Shown here: piece after piece, positions 1 through 7,395 of the stretch
Numbering within the stretch: position 1 is the stretch's first letter
Layout: the number at the start of each line of letters is the position of its first letter
Source: Lachnospiraceae bacterium
GTDB taxonomy: Bacteria > Bacillota_A > Clostridia > Lachnospirales > Lachnospiraceae
Assembly (NCBI GenBank): GCA_009774655.1
Contig: VSOD01000018.1
Location: 1-21,431 of the forward strand
DNA: 21,431 bases
Reading direction: 5' to 3'
Program-made: the position numbers and the translations under genes
The notes under the pieces: model-generated
The model's input: the letters and a program-made list of their open reading frames with translations, nothing else
Databases searched by the model: none
Told to the model about the DNA's origin: nothing

Positions 1-2408
1 ACCCTGCCTGCCGCCTGCAGCACCTTGTTCATACCCGGATAGCGATAGGCATAGTCGAAGCAGTTCTCTCCCCAGCCGTCAAAGTACTGCTTCAAGATCT
101 CCCGCTCGTTGCATACCTGCGGCAGGCCCGTCCCGATGATGACGGCTCCGATCAGGCTGTCGTTTTTCAGATCGATTCCTTCACTGAAAATACCGCCCAG
201 CACGCAGAAACCCACCAGACTTTTTTCCTCCTCCATCTCGATCTCCATATCGATCAGCGCATTCAGGTCGCAGTCCTCATTGCCTGTAAACCGGTTTAAG
301 AAGTCCTCCCTGGCCTGCTCGTTCATATAGTCTTCCTGCACGATACATTCCACTGTTCCATCCGTATTGAAATACTGCATGAAAATATCATAGATCTGCC
401 GCAGAAAAGCATGTGACGGGAAGAACAGCATATAGTTCCCGTGACGTTTGCCGATCACCTCATTAATATAGGAAGCAATCCGGTAAAACTCTTCATCGCT
501 CCTGCGGGTATACTTGCTGGTTACATCTCTTCCTATATAAAGGCCCATCTTTTCCGGCCGGAAAACAGATCTGGCATAGACTTCATAATCTCCCTCCTGT
601 GCACCGAGCAGTCTCTTGTAATACTGGATCGGCAGAAGCGTCGCCGAAAAAAGGATCGTACTCCTGCCCCGCATCATACATTCCCGCAGGTTTTTGGCCG
701 GATTCACGCAGAACAGTTTTATGATAAAACTGCCGTCCGACTCCAGCTCCGTGTACGTCACGTAATTCTCATCCACAAGCTCATACATCTCCAGAAAATG
801 CGACACCTCAAAGTAAAATTCCAGCACATCGCTGCGCACCGGACTGTCCTCGTGATCCTCCAGATAATCCTCGATCGCCGCCCCCAGTCTGGTGAGCGAG
901 CGCCCGAAGGGATCGATAAACTCTTCGATCCGATAAGTCTCGCACTCCCTTTTTAAGATCAGCAGTTCCTTGTTGCACTTGTCCAGATTTCCGGCGATCC
1001 GCTCATCATACGCCTTGACGGTGCGCTTCAACGCCAGAAAATCTTCCTTGCACAGGGTCGCGCTGTACATGCTGCGCCCCCGTTCCACCAGATTGTGCGC
1101 CTCGTCGATCAGGAAAATATACTCTCCCCGCGTCCCTTCCGCAAAAAACCTGCGCAGATATACATGCGGATCGAACACATAGTTATAATCACAGATCACC
1201 GCATCAGAAAACAGACTCATATCCAGACACATCTCGAAGGGACACACCTTGTGCTTCTTCGCAAAGGCTTCGATCTTTTCCCTGTTGTAGACGTCCTCGT
1301 GTGTGAGAAGATCGTACATCGCCTCGTTGATCCTGTCATAATGCCCCTTCGCGTAAGGGCAGTATTCCGGGTTACATTCCGTCTCTTCCATAAAGCAGAT
1401 CTTGTCCTTCGCCGTCAGTACCACGCTCTTGCAGCGCAGCCCGTGTTCCCGCAGCAGGGCAAACGTATTGTCCGCCACCGTCCTGGTGATGGTCTTGGCC
1501 GTCAGATAGAAGATCTTCTCACACATTCCCTCGCCCATGGCCTTTATCGCCGGAAAAACCGTGGAAATCGTCTTCCCTACGCCGGTGGGAGCCTCGATAA
1601 AAAGTTTCCGCTTATGATAGATCGTCTGGTAGACATAGGTTGCCAGTTCCTTCTGCCCCTCTCTGTACGCATAAGGAAACTGCAGCGCCTTGATGGACGC
1701 CTGTCTGACCTTCTGCCACTGAAAGCTGTAATCCGCCCACTTCCGATACTGCTCCATCACTCCCAAAAACCACTCCTGCAGCTCTGCAAAAGTATAGTCG
1801 AAATGAAAATACCGGATTTCTTCCGTCTCCATATGACAGTATGTCATCCGCACCCGGATCTCCGGCAGGTTCTTCTGTTCGGCATATATGTATGCGTAAC
1901 AACGGGCCTGCGCAAGATGCACCGGCACCGGCCCTTTCATCTTCTTCAGATCCTGAAACGTGCCTTTGATCTCATCTATGGTTACCGTCATCTTCTGTGT
2001 CTGCTGGATGGTGTCCGCCTGTATTTCCTGCCCCGATCGGGCTTCCTGCACAGTCTGCGCCGCCTGCCCCGGCTGCCCCGGCTGTGTCTCTGTCTGCAGA
2101 TACCTGGCTGCTTCTGCAAACAGAAGCGGCAGTTCCCCCGTCAGGGCAGGCTCCGCTTTCACCTCAGTAAATTCCGTAATGATACCATCCGCACGGCCCT
2201 CCACAAGGATCTCGTACTCTCCTGCATTGTACGCATAGCGCAGCGCGACTTCCGCCTGATATTCCGGTCCCATCCGCCGCTGGATCATACGATGGATCCG
2301 GCTGCCCTCCTGCATGGCATGATCCGGGGCCGACGCCCGTCGATTGTCAATATTGCCGGAACGCAGTATGAACTCCACCAGGCTCCTGACCGAAATTCGT
2401 ATCTCCAT
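1..2408 (-). CDS. DinG/Rad3-type ATP-dependent DNA helicase with N-terminal RecB-like nuclease domain (3' end outside window)
   Basis: About 802 codons are present and the reading frame is open to the window edge, so the C-terminus is missing. The N-terminus (about residues 1-200) has RecB/Cas4-type nuclease residues: H39, D74 in GRADG, E146 and K148 in DEIK, and Q167/Y171 (Q-x3-Y). The helicase part has Walker A APTGVGKT (273-280), DEAH (435-438), GIFSEGIDL and, at the very edge, QAAGR (motif VI). Cysteines near 338, 345, 350 and 389 fit the iron-sulfur cluster of XPD/DinG helicases. The family unwinds DNA 5'-3' in repair. A Gln-rich stretch (about 105-138, with a PGQPGQ repeat) separates the two nuclease half-motifs and looks like a lineage-specific insertion. 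I chose ATG 2408 because GGGAG lies 6 bases upstream; ATG 2420 is in frame but lacks a site. The family is clear; a working nuclease is inferred. Confidence 0.9.
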   Translation of the reverse strand, partial: MEIRISVRSLVEFILRSGNIDNRRASAPDHAMQEGSRIHRMIQRRMGPEYQAEVALRYAYNAGEYEILVEGRADGIITEFTEVKAEPALTGELPLLFAEAARYLQTETQPGQPGQAAQTVQEARSGQEIQADTIQQTQKMTVTIDEIKGTFQDLKKMKGPVPVHLAQARCYAYIYAEQKNLPEIRVRMTYCHMETEEIRYFHFDYTFAELQEWFLGVMEQYRKWADYSFQWQKVRQASIKALQFPYAYREGQKELATYVYQTIYHKRKLFIEAPTGVGKTISTVFPAIKAMGEGMCEKIFYLTAKTITRTVADNTFALLREHGLRCKSVVLTAKDKICFMEETECNPEYCPYAKGHYDRINEAMYDLLTHEDVYNREKIEAFAKKHKVCPFEMCLDMSLFSDAVICDYNYVFDPHVYLRRFFAEGTRGEYIFLIDEAHNLVERGRSMYSATLCKEDFLALKRTVKAYDERIAGNLDKCNKELLILKRECETYRIEEFIDPFGRSLTRLGAAIEDYLEDHEDSPVRSDVLEFYFEVSHFLEMYELVDENYVTYTELESDGSFIIKLFCVNPAKNLRECMMRGRSTILFSATLLPIQYYKRLLGAQEGDYEVYARSVFRPEKMGLYIGRDVTSKYTRRSDEEFYRIASYINEVIGKRHGNYMLFFPSHAFLRQIYDIFMQYFNTDGTVECIVQEDYMNEQAREDFLNRFTGNEDCDLNALIDMEIEMEEEKSLVGFCVLGGIFSEGIDLKNDSLIGAVIIGTGLPQVCNEREILKQYFDGWGENCFDYAYRYPGMNKVLQAAGR

Positions 2409-2430
2409 AATAACTCCCATGCCAGATATC

Positions 2431-2444
2431 CGAACAAATATTCG
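2431..2444. promoter_or_regulatory. LexA-like box upstream of the helicase
   Basis: CGAACAAATATTCG is a near-perfect inverted repeat, one base off the Firmicutes LexA/DinR pattern (CGAAC-N4-GTTCG). It sits 22 bases before the helicase start and just downstream of a possible -10 (TACAAT on the minus strand, 2451-2456; no good -35 seen). SOS control of a DinG-like helicase would make sense, but one mismatch leaves this tentative. Confidence 0.4.
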
Positions 2445-2565
2445 CAATTCATTGTACCGGCATTCCTGACTCCATAACCACAAAGCGGGCAAATCTCATT
2501 TACAAAATTCGCTCACTTTACTGCGCAAACTCAAAATCCGGAGCACTTTTGTGCGATACAAAAAG

Positions 2566-2608
2566 AAAACTCCCTATATAAGATATTACGCTATCTTATA
2601 TAGAGAGT
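2566..2608 (-). terminator. Intrinsic terminator of the HPr-like gene
   Basis: On the minus strand a stem of about 17 pairs with one mismatch (arms 2569-2585 and 2592-2608, six-base loop) is followed by a T-rich run (TTTTC then TTTTT). It lies 28 bases after the HPr-like stop codon and isolates that gene from the helicase downstream. The stem is AT-rich apart from its base. Confidence 0.75.
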
Positions 2609-2635
2609 CAATCTGGTCCACTCAATCCTCTATGT

Positions 2636-2860
2636 TCAGCACACTACTGCAAATTTTTTCAGATACTGTTCGAAGTCCGCATCATATCCATTGACAGATA
2701 CCGTCAGAACCTGATTGAAATTGAGTCCCAACACGCCAAGAATCGACTTTGCATCTACGATAAATCTATTGTAGGAGATGTCTACGTCAAAGATGCATTT
2801 TGTAGCCGCAGAAACAAAGTCCTTCACTTCTTCGGGTCTTAACTTAATTCTGTGTTGCAT
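2636..2860 (-). CDS. HPr-like protein lacking the phosphocarrier histidine
   Basis: A 74-residue protein that aligns without gaps to HPr over its central part. The Ser-46 region is kept as KSILGVLGL (Ser at residue 39), the site that HPr kinase phosphorylates in Firmicutes. The active-site HARP segment is gone; an Arg (residue 8) takes the place of His-15. It therefore cannot pass phosphate in the sugar phosphotransferase system in the usual way, and in this respect resembles Crh of Bacillus, a regulatory HPr paralogue working with CcpA. A regulatory role is inferred. Start: ATG 2860 has AGGAAAGG 8 bases upstream; the in-frame GTG at 2869 overlaps that site and is unlikely. It is a single-gene unit with its own promoter (2936-2963) and terminator (2566-2608). 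Confidence 0.8.
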   Translation of the reverse strand: MQHRIKLRPEEVKDFVSAATKCIFDVDISYNRFIVDAKSILGVLGLNFNQVLTVSVNGYDADFEQYLKKFAVVC

Positions 2861-2935
2861 AATATTCACCTTTCCTTTCCTATTACGTATGCCTGATGCA
2901 TAGAAAAAATGTTAACTTTCTCCTTGTTTGAGATG

Positions 2936-2963
2936 ATTATACACTTTTTCCAATGTTTGTAAA
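2936..2963 (-). promoter_or_regulatory. Sigma-A-type promoter of the HPr-like gene
   Basis: On the minus strand TTTACA (2958-2963), a 16-base spacer and a perfect TATAAT (2936-2941). It lies about 75 bases before the HPr-like start. The rest of the 2861-3112 gap is AT-rich, and I see no gene or convincing terminator in it. Confidence 0.7.
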
Positions 2964-3112
2964 GAGGTTGTTTCTTCCCCTCTGAAACGCGGTACAAGAG
3001 ACATTTTCAAAAATTTTAATATCCTTACAAATTTGTTTTTCTCCGGAAAATCATTTTTGTATATTCTGTCTATTACGTTCAAATCCGACGATTTTTGACG
3101 ACTGCAAATTAT

Positions 3113-3895
3113 TCACTTTTGAAGAAATTCCACCATATAATCTTGGAAGCGGAGCGGCAGCATCTGCTGCTGCAGACGGCGGTTATGCCGTTCTCTGATT
3201 GCGATGGTCTTATGAAAGATGGTAAACAGCTCCTGATATTCCATCTCCTGATCGGAGTACTGAATGGCCTCCTGTAAGCCTGCCGTCCCCTGCTCCACAC
3301 CAGACACCAGATACCATTCCCCGCGTGCCGGATGCACACCGAACAAGCCTCTGTTCTCATCATGAATCATGAAATCCTCCGATGACAATCGGTCTGCAAA
3401 ATGCGGCATCACAAAAGGCATCACATTATTCTCCGGACCGATCCTGGAATACAGAACGCCCTGCTTCAGCTCCTGAAATCTGATAAATTCCAGTTCGTGA
3501 TGCACTTCATTGGCCGTGCGTCTGGCAAGCGCAAAGGCTCTGGCCACATAAGGATTGCGCAGATTGTCCATGGTCCGTTCGCCGCGCCCTCCGGTAATAC
3601 CGTCCACCACGGTATGATAGACCGCATCCCCCTTATCTGCCCCGTCGGAAGCCGCCGCACGGCAAATCGATCCATAGACGTGTTCTCCGAGTCTCTCTTT
3701 CAGGGTCCGTACCACCTTCTCAGTCTTGCCAAAATCCGGCTGACTATGCAGATAGGTTGCAAACAATCTGTAATTGTCCGTCTCCCCCACCTGTACATGC
3801 AGATGGTCATGCCCTTCCCGCAGGGCATACGCGTCATAGACTGCCGTAAAGATTCCCTCCAGAGAATCCTCACAGATGATATATTTCTCTTCCAT
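3113..3895 (-). CDS. DUF4130 / TIGR03915-type DNA metabolism protein, partner of the radical-SAM gene
   Basis: A 260-residue soluble protein with no signal peptide or membrane segment. It carries the conserved segments of the family named 'probable DNA metabolism protein': HHELEFIRFQEL in the middle, then PHFADRLSSEDFMIHDENR. In other genomes this domain is found next to, or fused with, a uracil-DNA-glycosylase-like domain and beside a radical-SAM protein. No glycosylase gene is present here. Its biochemical function is unknown. It lies 85 bases downstream of the radical-SAM gene, on the same strand and with no promoter or terminator seen between, so the two are probably one SOS-controlled transcript. 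The ribosome site (AGAGGAAG) lies rather far, about 14 bases, from ATG 3895. I recognise the family from sequence memory only. Confidence 0.8.
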   Translation of the reverse strand: MEEKYIICEDSLEGIFTAVYDAYALREGHDHLHVQVGETDNYRLFATYLHSQPDFGKTEKVVRTLKERLGEHVYGSICRAAASDGADKGDAVYHTVVDGITGGRGERTMDNLRNPYVARAFALARRTANEVHHELEFIRFQELKQGVLYSRIGPENNVMPFVMPHFADRLSSEDFMIHDENRGLFGVHPARGEWYLVSGVEQGTAGLQEAIQYSDQEMEYQELFTIFHKTIAIRERHNRRLQQQMLPLRFQDYMVEFLQK

Positions 3896-3980
3896 AATAT
3901 TCTACCGTTCTTCCTCTGTGATGACCGCGCATCTGGTTTCCCCTTCCACCATACTGTCACAGGCCGTTAACCAGACCCTT

Positions 3981-5315
3981 CTACACCACATTCAATCCTT
4001 CCAGCATCTGTCCTTCGTCAAACAGCGACGTCTGCCGATAAGGCGTTCCATCCAGCAGGAAAGGAAGCTTCTCGCCTTTCCCCATCTGATTTTGATACGT
4101 CAGGTTCTGCACGATATAAGTCTCATCCAGTTTCGTGGGATACATCATCCTGCCGCTGCATGTGATAAAATATAAGGCCCGTTTCAATACTACGCCCATC
4201 TTCTTGAGGTCGTCAAACGTCAGACTGCCAAATCGTCTGGCGGTAATGATCCGTCTGGCGCTCTTGACGCCGATCCCCGGGACCCGCAGCAGCAGACGGT
4301 AATCGGCACGGTTGATCTCCACCGGAAATACCTCCAGATGGCGCACGGCCCAGTCCGCCTTCGGATCGATCGCCATATTAAAATTAGGCCGCTCCTTTGT
4401 CAGCAGTTCATCCACCTTGAAACCATAAAACCGCAGAAGCCAATCCGCCTGATAAAGCCTGTGCTCCCGCAGGAGCGGCGGTCCCGCCGTGATCGCAGGC
4501 AGCTGCTTATCCTCATTCACATTCACGAATGCCGAATAGTACACCCTTTTCAGAGAAAACTTCTCATACAGGCTTTCCGCCACCGACATGACCTGATAGT
4601 CACTCTCCGGCAGCGCTCCTACCACCATCTGCGTGGACTGTCCGGCCTCGCAGAACCGCGGTGCATGTTTGTATAAGGTAAGTTCATTCTTATTCTCCGC
4701 AATACCGTTCTGAATCTGACGCATCGGCTTTAAGATCGTCTTCCGGTGCTTATTCGGCGCCATTTCATGAAGCCCTTCCGCCGTCGCCATCTCCAGATTC
4801 ACACTCATGCGGTCCGCCAGATAACCGGCTCTCTGTATCAACAGAGGATCCGCTCCCGGTATGGCTTTCACATGGATATACCCCTGAAACCGATGCAGCG
4901 TCCGCAGCCTGTGCACCGTCTCGCAGATCAGCTCCATCGTATAATTGGGGCTGTACAGTATCCCGGAACTCAAGAACAAACCTTCTATATAGTTACGCCT
5001 GTAAAATTCCATCGTCAGATTACACACCTCGTCCGGCGTAAAGGAGGCACGCGGCACGTCGTTAGACCTTCTGTTGATACAGTACCGGCAGTCATAGATG
5101 CACTCGTTGGTAAACAGTATCTTCAATAAGGAAATGCACCGCCCGTCCGCCCCGAAGCTGTGACATAAGCCTGCTGCCACCGTATTCCCGATCCCCGTGC
5201 CGTCATTCTTCCGCGAAGAACCGCTGGAGCTGCAGGACACATCATATTTCGCTGCATCCGCCAGTATCTTTAATTTGTCCATCAGCGACATCTGCGGCGC
5301 TATCTTGACTTCCAT
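3981..5315 (-). CDS. Radical-SAM protein with helix-hairpin-helix, putative DNA repair/modification (TIGR03916 type)
   Basis: A 444-residue protein. The radical-SAM cluster motif C-x3-C-x2-C is at C72, C76 and C79 (NECIYDCRYC). Two more cysteines just before it (C51, C60) appear conserved in this family. A helix-hairpin-helix (VPGIGVKSARRII, about 345-357) suggests non-specific DNA binding. The C-terminus contains QTSLF (428-432), matching the bacterial sliding-clamp-binding pentapeptide. The family is annotated as a putative DNA modification/repair radical-SAM protein; its reaction is not known. It is not a spore photoproduct lyase: the HhH and the DUF4130 partner point to the linked pair. 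It is first in a two-gene unit with a LexA box upstream, which supports a DNA-damage role. ATG 5315 is preceded by AGGTAGG. Confidence 0.88.
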   Translation of the reverse strand: MEVKIAPQMSLMDKLKILADAAKYDVSCSSSGSSRKNDGTGIGNTVAAGLCHSFGADGRCISLLKILFTNECIYDCRYCINRRSNDVPRASFTPDEVCNLTMEFYRRNYIEGLFLSSGILYSPNYTMELICETVHRLRTLHRFQGYIHVKAIPGADPLLIQRAGYLADRMSVNLEMATAEGLHEMAPNKHRKTILKPMRQIQNGIAENKNELTLYKHAPRFCEAGQSTQMVVGALPESDYQVMSVAESLYEKFSLKRVYYSAFVNVNEDKQLPAITAGPPLLREHRLYQADWLLRFYGFKVDELLTKERPNFNMAIDPKADWAVRHLEVFPVEINRADYRLLLRVPGIGVKSARRIITARRFGSLTFDDLKKMGVVLKRALYFITCSGRMMYPTKLDETYIVQNLTYQNQMGKGEKLPFLLDGTPYRQTSLFDEGQMLEGLNVV

Positions 5316-5380
5316 AACAGATCCTACCTGCCTTCTTCATCATTCTATTGTCAGATCAATCCCCATAAATGACCCAATAA

Positions 5381-5392
5381 GAACATACGTTC
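5381..5392. promoter_or_regulatory. LexA (SOS) box in the radical-SAM promoter
   Basis: GAACATACGTTC matches the Firmicutes LexA/DinR core GAAC-R-N-R-Y-GTTC at every position. It begins 14 bases downstream of the putative -10, where bound LexA would block transcription start or early elongation. Confidence 0.75.
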
Positions 5393-5406
5393 TTTTCTGT
5401 GAATCT

Positions 5407-5435
5407 ATCCTATCACAAACCGGAACAGATTGCAA
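5407..5435 (-). promoter_or_regulatory. Putative promoter of the radical-SAM / DUF4130 unit
   Basis: On the minus strand TTGCAA (5430-5435), a 17-base spacer and TAGGAT (5407-5412). Each hexamer matches consensus at four of six positions. The LexA boxes on both sides raise confidence that this is the start region. Confidence 0.5.
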
Positions 5436-5445
5436 TAGTTTTCTC

Positions 5446-5457
5446 GAACATTTGTTT
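5446..5457. promoter_or_regulatory. Second, weaker LexA-like box
   Basis: GAACATTTGTTT keeps both half-sites apart from the last base (GAAC-N4-GTTT). It lies 10 bases upstream of the putative -35 and directly after the stop of the preceding gene. Confidence 0.35.
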
Positions 5458-5458
5458 G

Positions 5459-6025
5459 TTATTCTGCAATATATTTTTCCCATACTTGTGGCATTTTTAA
5501 CTTTATAAAAGAGGCATAGGAGCAATCAGGGGTTTCTATCATGCGCTTTTCTTTCATGTAATCGACACAGCACGTATACCACCATTCCAGCTGCTGTTTC
5601 GATTTGTCTTCAAAATATCCTATTTTCATTTTGCCCTGCTTTACATAGTCCTTAAATAAATCATACGCATTTTCTACCCTGACACAGTTTGTTACCCTAA
5701 CAGGCTCTGTCGCCAGTCTCGCGCACGGAATATTTTTAAATGGAATAACTTGATTCTCTTCTGCAAGAACTTCATAGATATATCCGCTGACCCCCTCCGA
5801 TACTTCTTTCAGCGCGTTCGGGTACAATTCGTGGTATACCGGTATATTACTGCCACTTTCAAAACCATAAGGAAACCAATAACAGGGCCTTTCTACAGCA
5901 TTACATAAATAGAACGCAGCAACCACATCCATTGTGGACATATATACATATGGCCGGTCATGATCCGCTTGATTTGGTTTTAATACTTTTATATTTCCGA
6001 TGTTGCTTCCATGGTATAGTATCAT
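5459..6025 (-). CDS. Hypothetical protein with ADP-ribosyltransferase-like N-terminus
   Basis: A 188-residue soluble protein that I do not recognise as a characterised family. It opens with MILYHGS, continues with YVYMST followed by a helix-like VVAAFYLCN, then GYIYEV around residue 81. The order YHG(S/T) - VYxST - IYxV resembles small ADP-ribosyltransferase-fold proteins such as rifampin ADP-ribosyltransferase (Arr) and the DUF3990 group. That is a motif-level resemblance, not a proven homology, and I cannot assign the catalytic acidic residue with confidence. There is no signal peptide or membrane segment. AAGGAG lies 8 bases before ATG 6025. It precedes the SOS unit on the same strand with no clear terminator between, so partial read-through is possible. 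No antitoxin-like neighbour is seen. Confidence 0.65.
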   Translation of the reverse strand: MILYHGSNIGNIKVLKPNQADHDRPYVYMSTMDVVAAFYLCNAVERPCYWFPYGFESGSNIPVYHELYPNALKEVSEGVSGYIYEVLAEENQVIPFKNIPCARLATEPVRVTNCVRVENAYDLFKDYVKQGKMKIGYFEDKSKQQLEWWYTCCVDYMKEKRMIETPDCSYASFIKLKMPQVWEKYIAE

Positions 6026-6298
6026 AGCGTTTTCTCCTTAATTTTCAGCAGCTTTTCCTGTATTAGATATAGAATTTCAAAAAAAATATTGAATTGCCTT
6101 CTTTTCGTCCATCATACCGTATATTATATAAATAAAGAAGAAAGACAGCAATGGCTGAAAAGGGCGCAGACAGATAAGAAAGCTGACCTTGTTGCAATCT
6201 TATCCGAATAATTACTTGATTTCTTCCCGCAAAAGCAGTTAAATAGTAAATGGTGAGAATGCAAATAGCAACAAGAAAACAGCAAAGTGAGGTTTTTC
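6026..6298. other. Divergent intergenic region before asnA
   Basis: 273 AT-rich bases between two divergent genes. I looked for a T-box leader, which sometimes controls asparagine synthesis in Firmicutes, and found no T-box sequence or specifier arrangement. A 7-base inverted repeat (GATAAGA 6173-6179, TCTTATC 6198-6204, 18-base loop) lies about 95 bases before asnA and could be a leader hairpin or operator. TATA-rich sequence at 6122-6132 may hold the asnA -10, but no good -35 pairs with it. Confidence 0.4.
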
Positions 6299-7309
6299 AT
6301 GGATAATTTAATGATTCCCAAAGATTACAAGTCTGCGCTGAATCTGCACGATACGCAGATCGGCATCAAGACTGTGAAAGATTTTTTTCAGGTACTGCTG
6401 GCGGAAGAGCTGCATCTGCTGCGCGTGTCCGCACCGCTGTTCGTCGATCCGGCCTCCGGCCTCAACGATAACCTGAACGGTGTGGAGCGCCCGGTCTCCT
6501 TCGGCATCAAGGAGCAGGGCGACGCCCAGGCGGAGATCGTACACTCTCTGGCCAAGTGGAAGCGTATGGCTCTGCAGAAATACGGTTTTTCCCATGGGGA
6601 AGGCCTTTACACCGATATGAGCGCCATCCGCCGGGATGAGACGACCGACAATATTCACTCCATCTACGTTGACCAATGGGACTGGGAGAAGATCATCTCC
6701 CGTGAAGAGCGCACGATCGACTACCTGCAGCAGACGGTCAGATCCGTTTACAAGGTACTGCGCAAGACTGAGAAATATATGGCGATCCGCTACGATTATA
6801 TCAGCGAGATCCTGCCCCACGATATCTTCTTCATCACCACACAGGAACTGGAGAATATGTTCCCTGACTATACGCCCAAGGAACGTGAGTATTACATAAC
6901 GAAAGCCAAGGGCGCCGTCTGCCTCATGCAGATCGGAGACCTGCTGGAATCCGGTGAGAAGCACGACGGCCGCGCTCCGGACTATGACGACTGGGCGCTG
7001 AATGCCGACATTCTTGTCTATTATCCGGTACTCGATATCGCTCTGGAGTTGTCCTCCATGGGTATCCGTGTGGATAAGGAGGCCCTGCTTGACCAGTTAG
7101 ACAAAGCAGGCTGCCCGGAAAGAGCAAAGCTGCCTTTCCAGAAAGCAATTCTGGAAGAAGAACTTCCCTTTACCATCGGCGGCGGCATCGGACAGTCCCG
7201 TATCTGTATGTTCTTCCTGCGCAAGGCGCATATCGGGGAGGTACAATCTTCCCTGTGGCCGGAAGAAATCACGAAAGAAGCGCTGGCACAGGGGATACAG
7301 CTCCTGTAA
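6299..7309 (+). CDS. asnA: Aspartate--ammonia ligase (asparagine synthetase A)
   Basis: A 336-residue protein of full family length (the E. coli enzyme is 330). It makes asparagine from aspartate, ammonia and ATP, forming AMP and pyrophosphate in the cytoplasm. Conserved stretches run throughout: LHDTQIGIKTVKDFF (16-30), DPASGLNDNLNGVERPVSF (50-68), YVDQWDWEKII in the middle, and the class-II-synthetase-like motif 3 GGGIGQSR (294-301). Start: ATG 6299 has GTGAGG 6 bases upstream; the in-frame GTG 6287 is part of that site. It is the only plus-strand gene in the window and appears monocistronic, with a strong terminator just after it. Confidence 0.97.
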   Translation: MDNLMIPKDYKSALNLHDTQIGIKTVKDFFQVLLAEELHLLRVSAPLFVDPASGLNDNLNGVERPVSFGIKEQGDAQAEIVHSLAKWKRMALQKYGFSHGEGLYTDMSAIRRDETTDNIHSIYVDQWDWEKIISREERTIDYLQQTVRSVYKVLRKTEKYMAIRYDYISEILPHDIFFITTQELENMFPDYTPKEREYYITKAKGAVCLMQIGDLLESGEKHDGRAPDYDDWALNADILVYYPVLDIALELSSMGIRVDKEALLDQLDKAGCPERAKLPFQKAILEEELPFTIGGGIGQSRICMFFLRKAHIGEVQSSLWPEEITKEALAQGIQLL

Positions 7310-7347
7310 CAAAAATAAATTCTTCAAAGCAAGCACATTGTCACAAT

Positions 7348-7384
7348 AAGGCCGGTTCTTGTATATAATACAAAACCGGCCTTT
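7348..7384. terminator. Strong shared terminator between asnA and the converging operon
   Basis: Arms AAGGCCGGTT (7348-7357) and AACCGGCCTT (7374-7383), extended inward by TTGTAT / ATACAA, leave a tiny loop. This near-perfect 16-pair stem is followed by a short T/C tract on the plus strand. It lies 39 bases after asnA and 12 bases beyond the last stop of the minus-strand operon, so it can serve both, though the minus side lacks a clean T run. Confidence 0.85.
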
Positions 7385-7395
7385 CTATCACGCTT

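Noticed and set aside
1095..2477. A 460-codon plus-strand open frame opposite the helicase gene.
   Set aside because: Its product is rich in Arg, His, Leu and Pro without any domain, and the opposite strand encodes a helicase with all its motifs. It is an antisense shadow.
6026..6298. A T-box riboswitch in front of asnA.
   Set aside because: No T-box sequence, specifier loop or terminator/antiterminator pair could be found.
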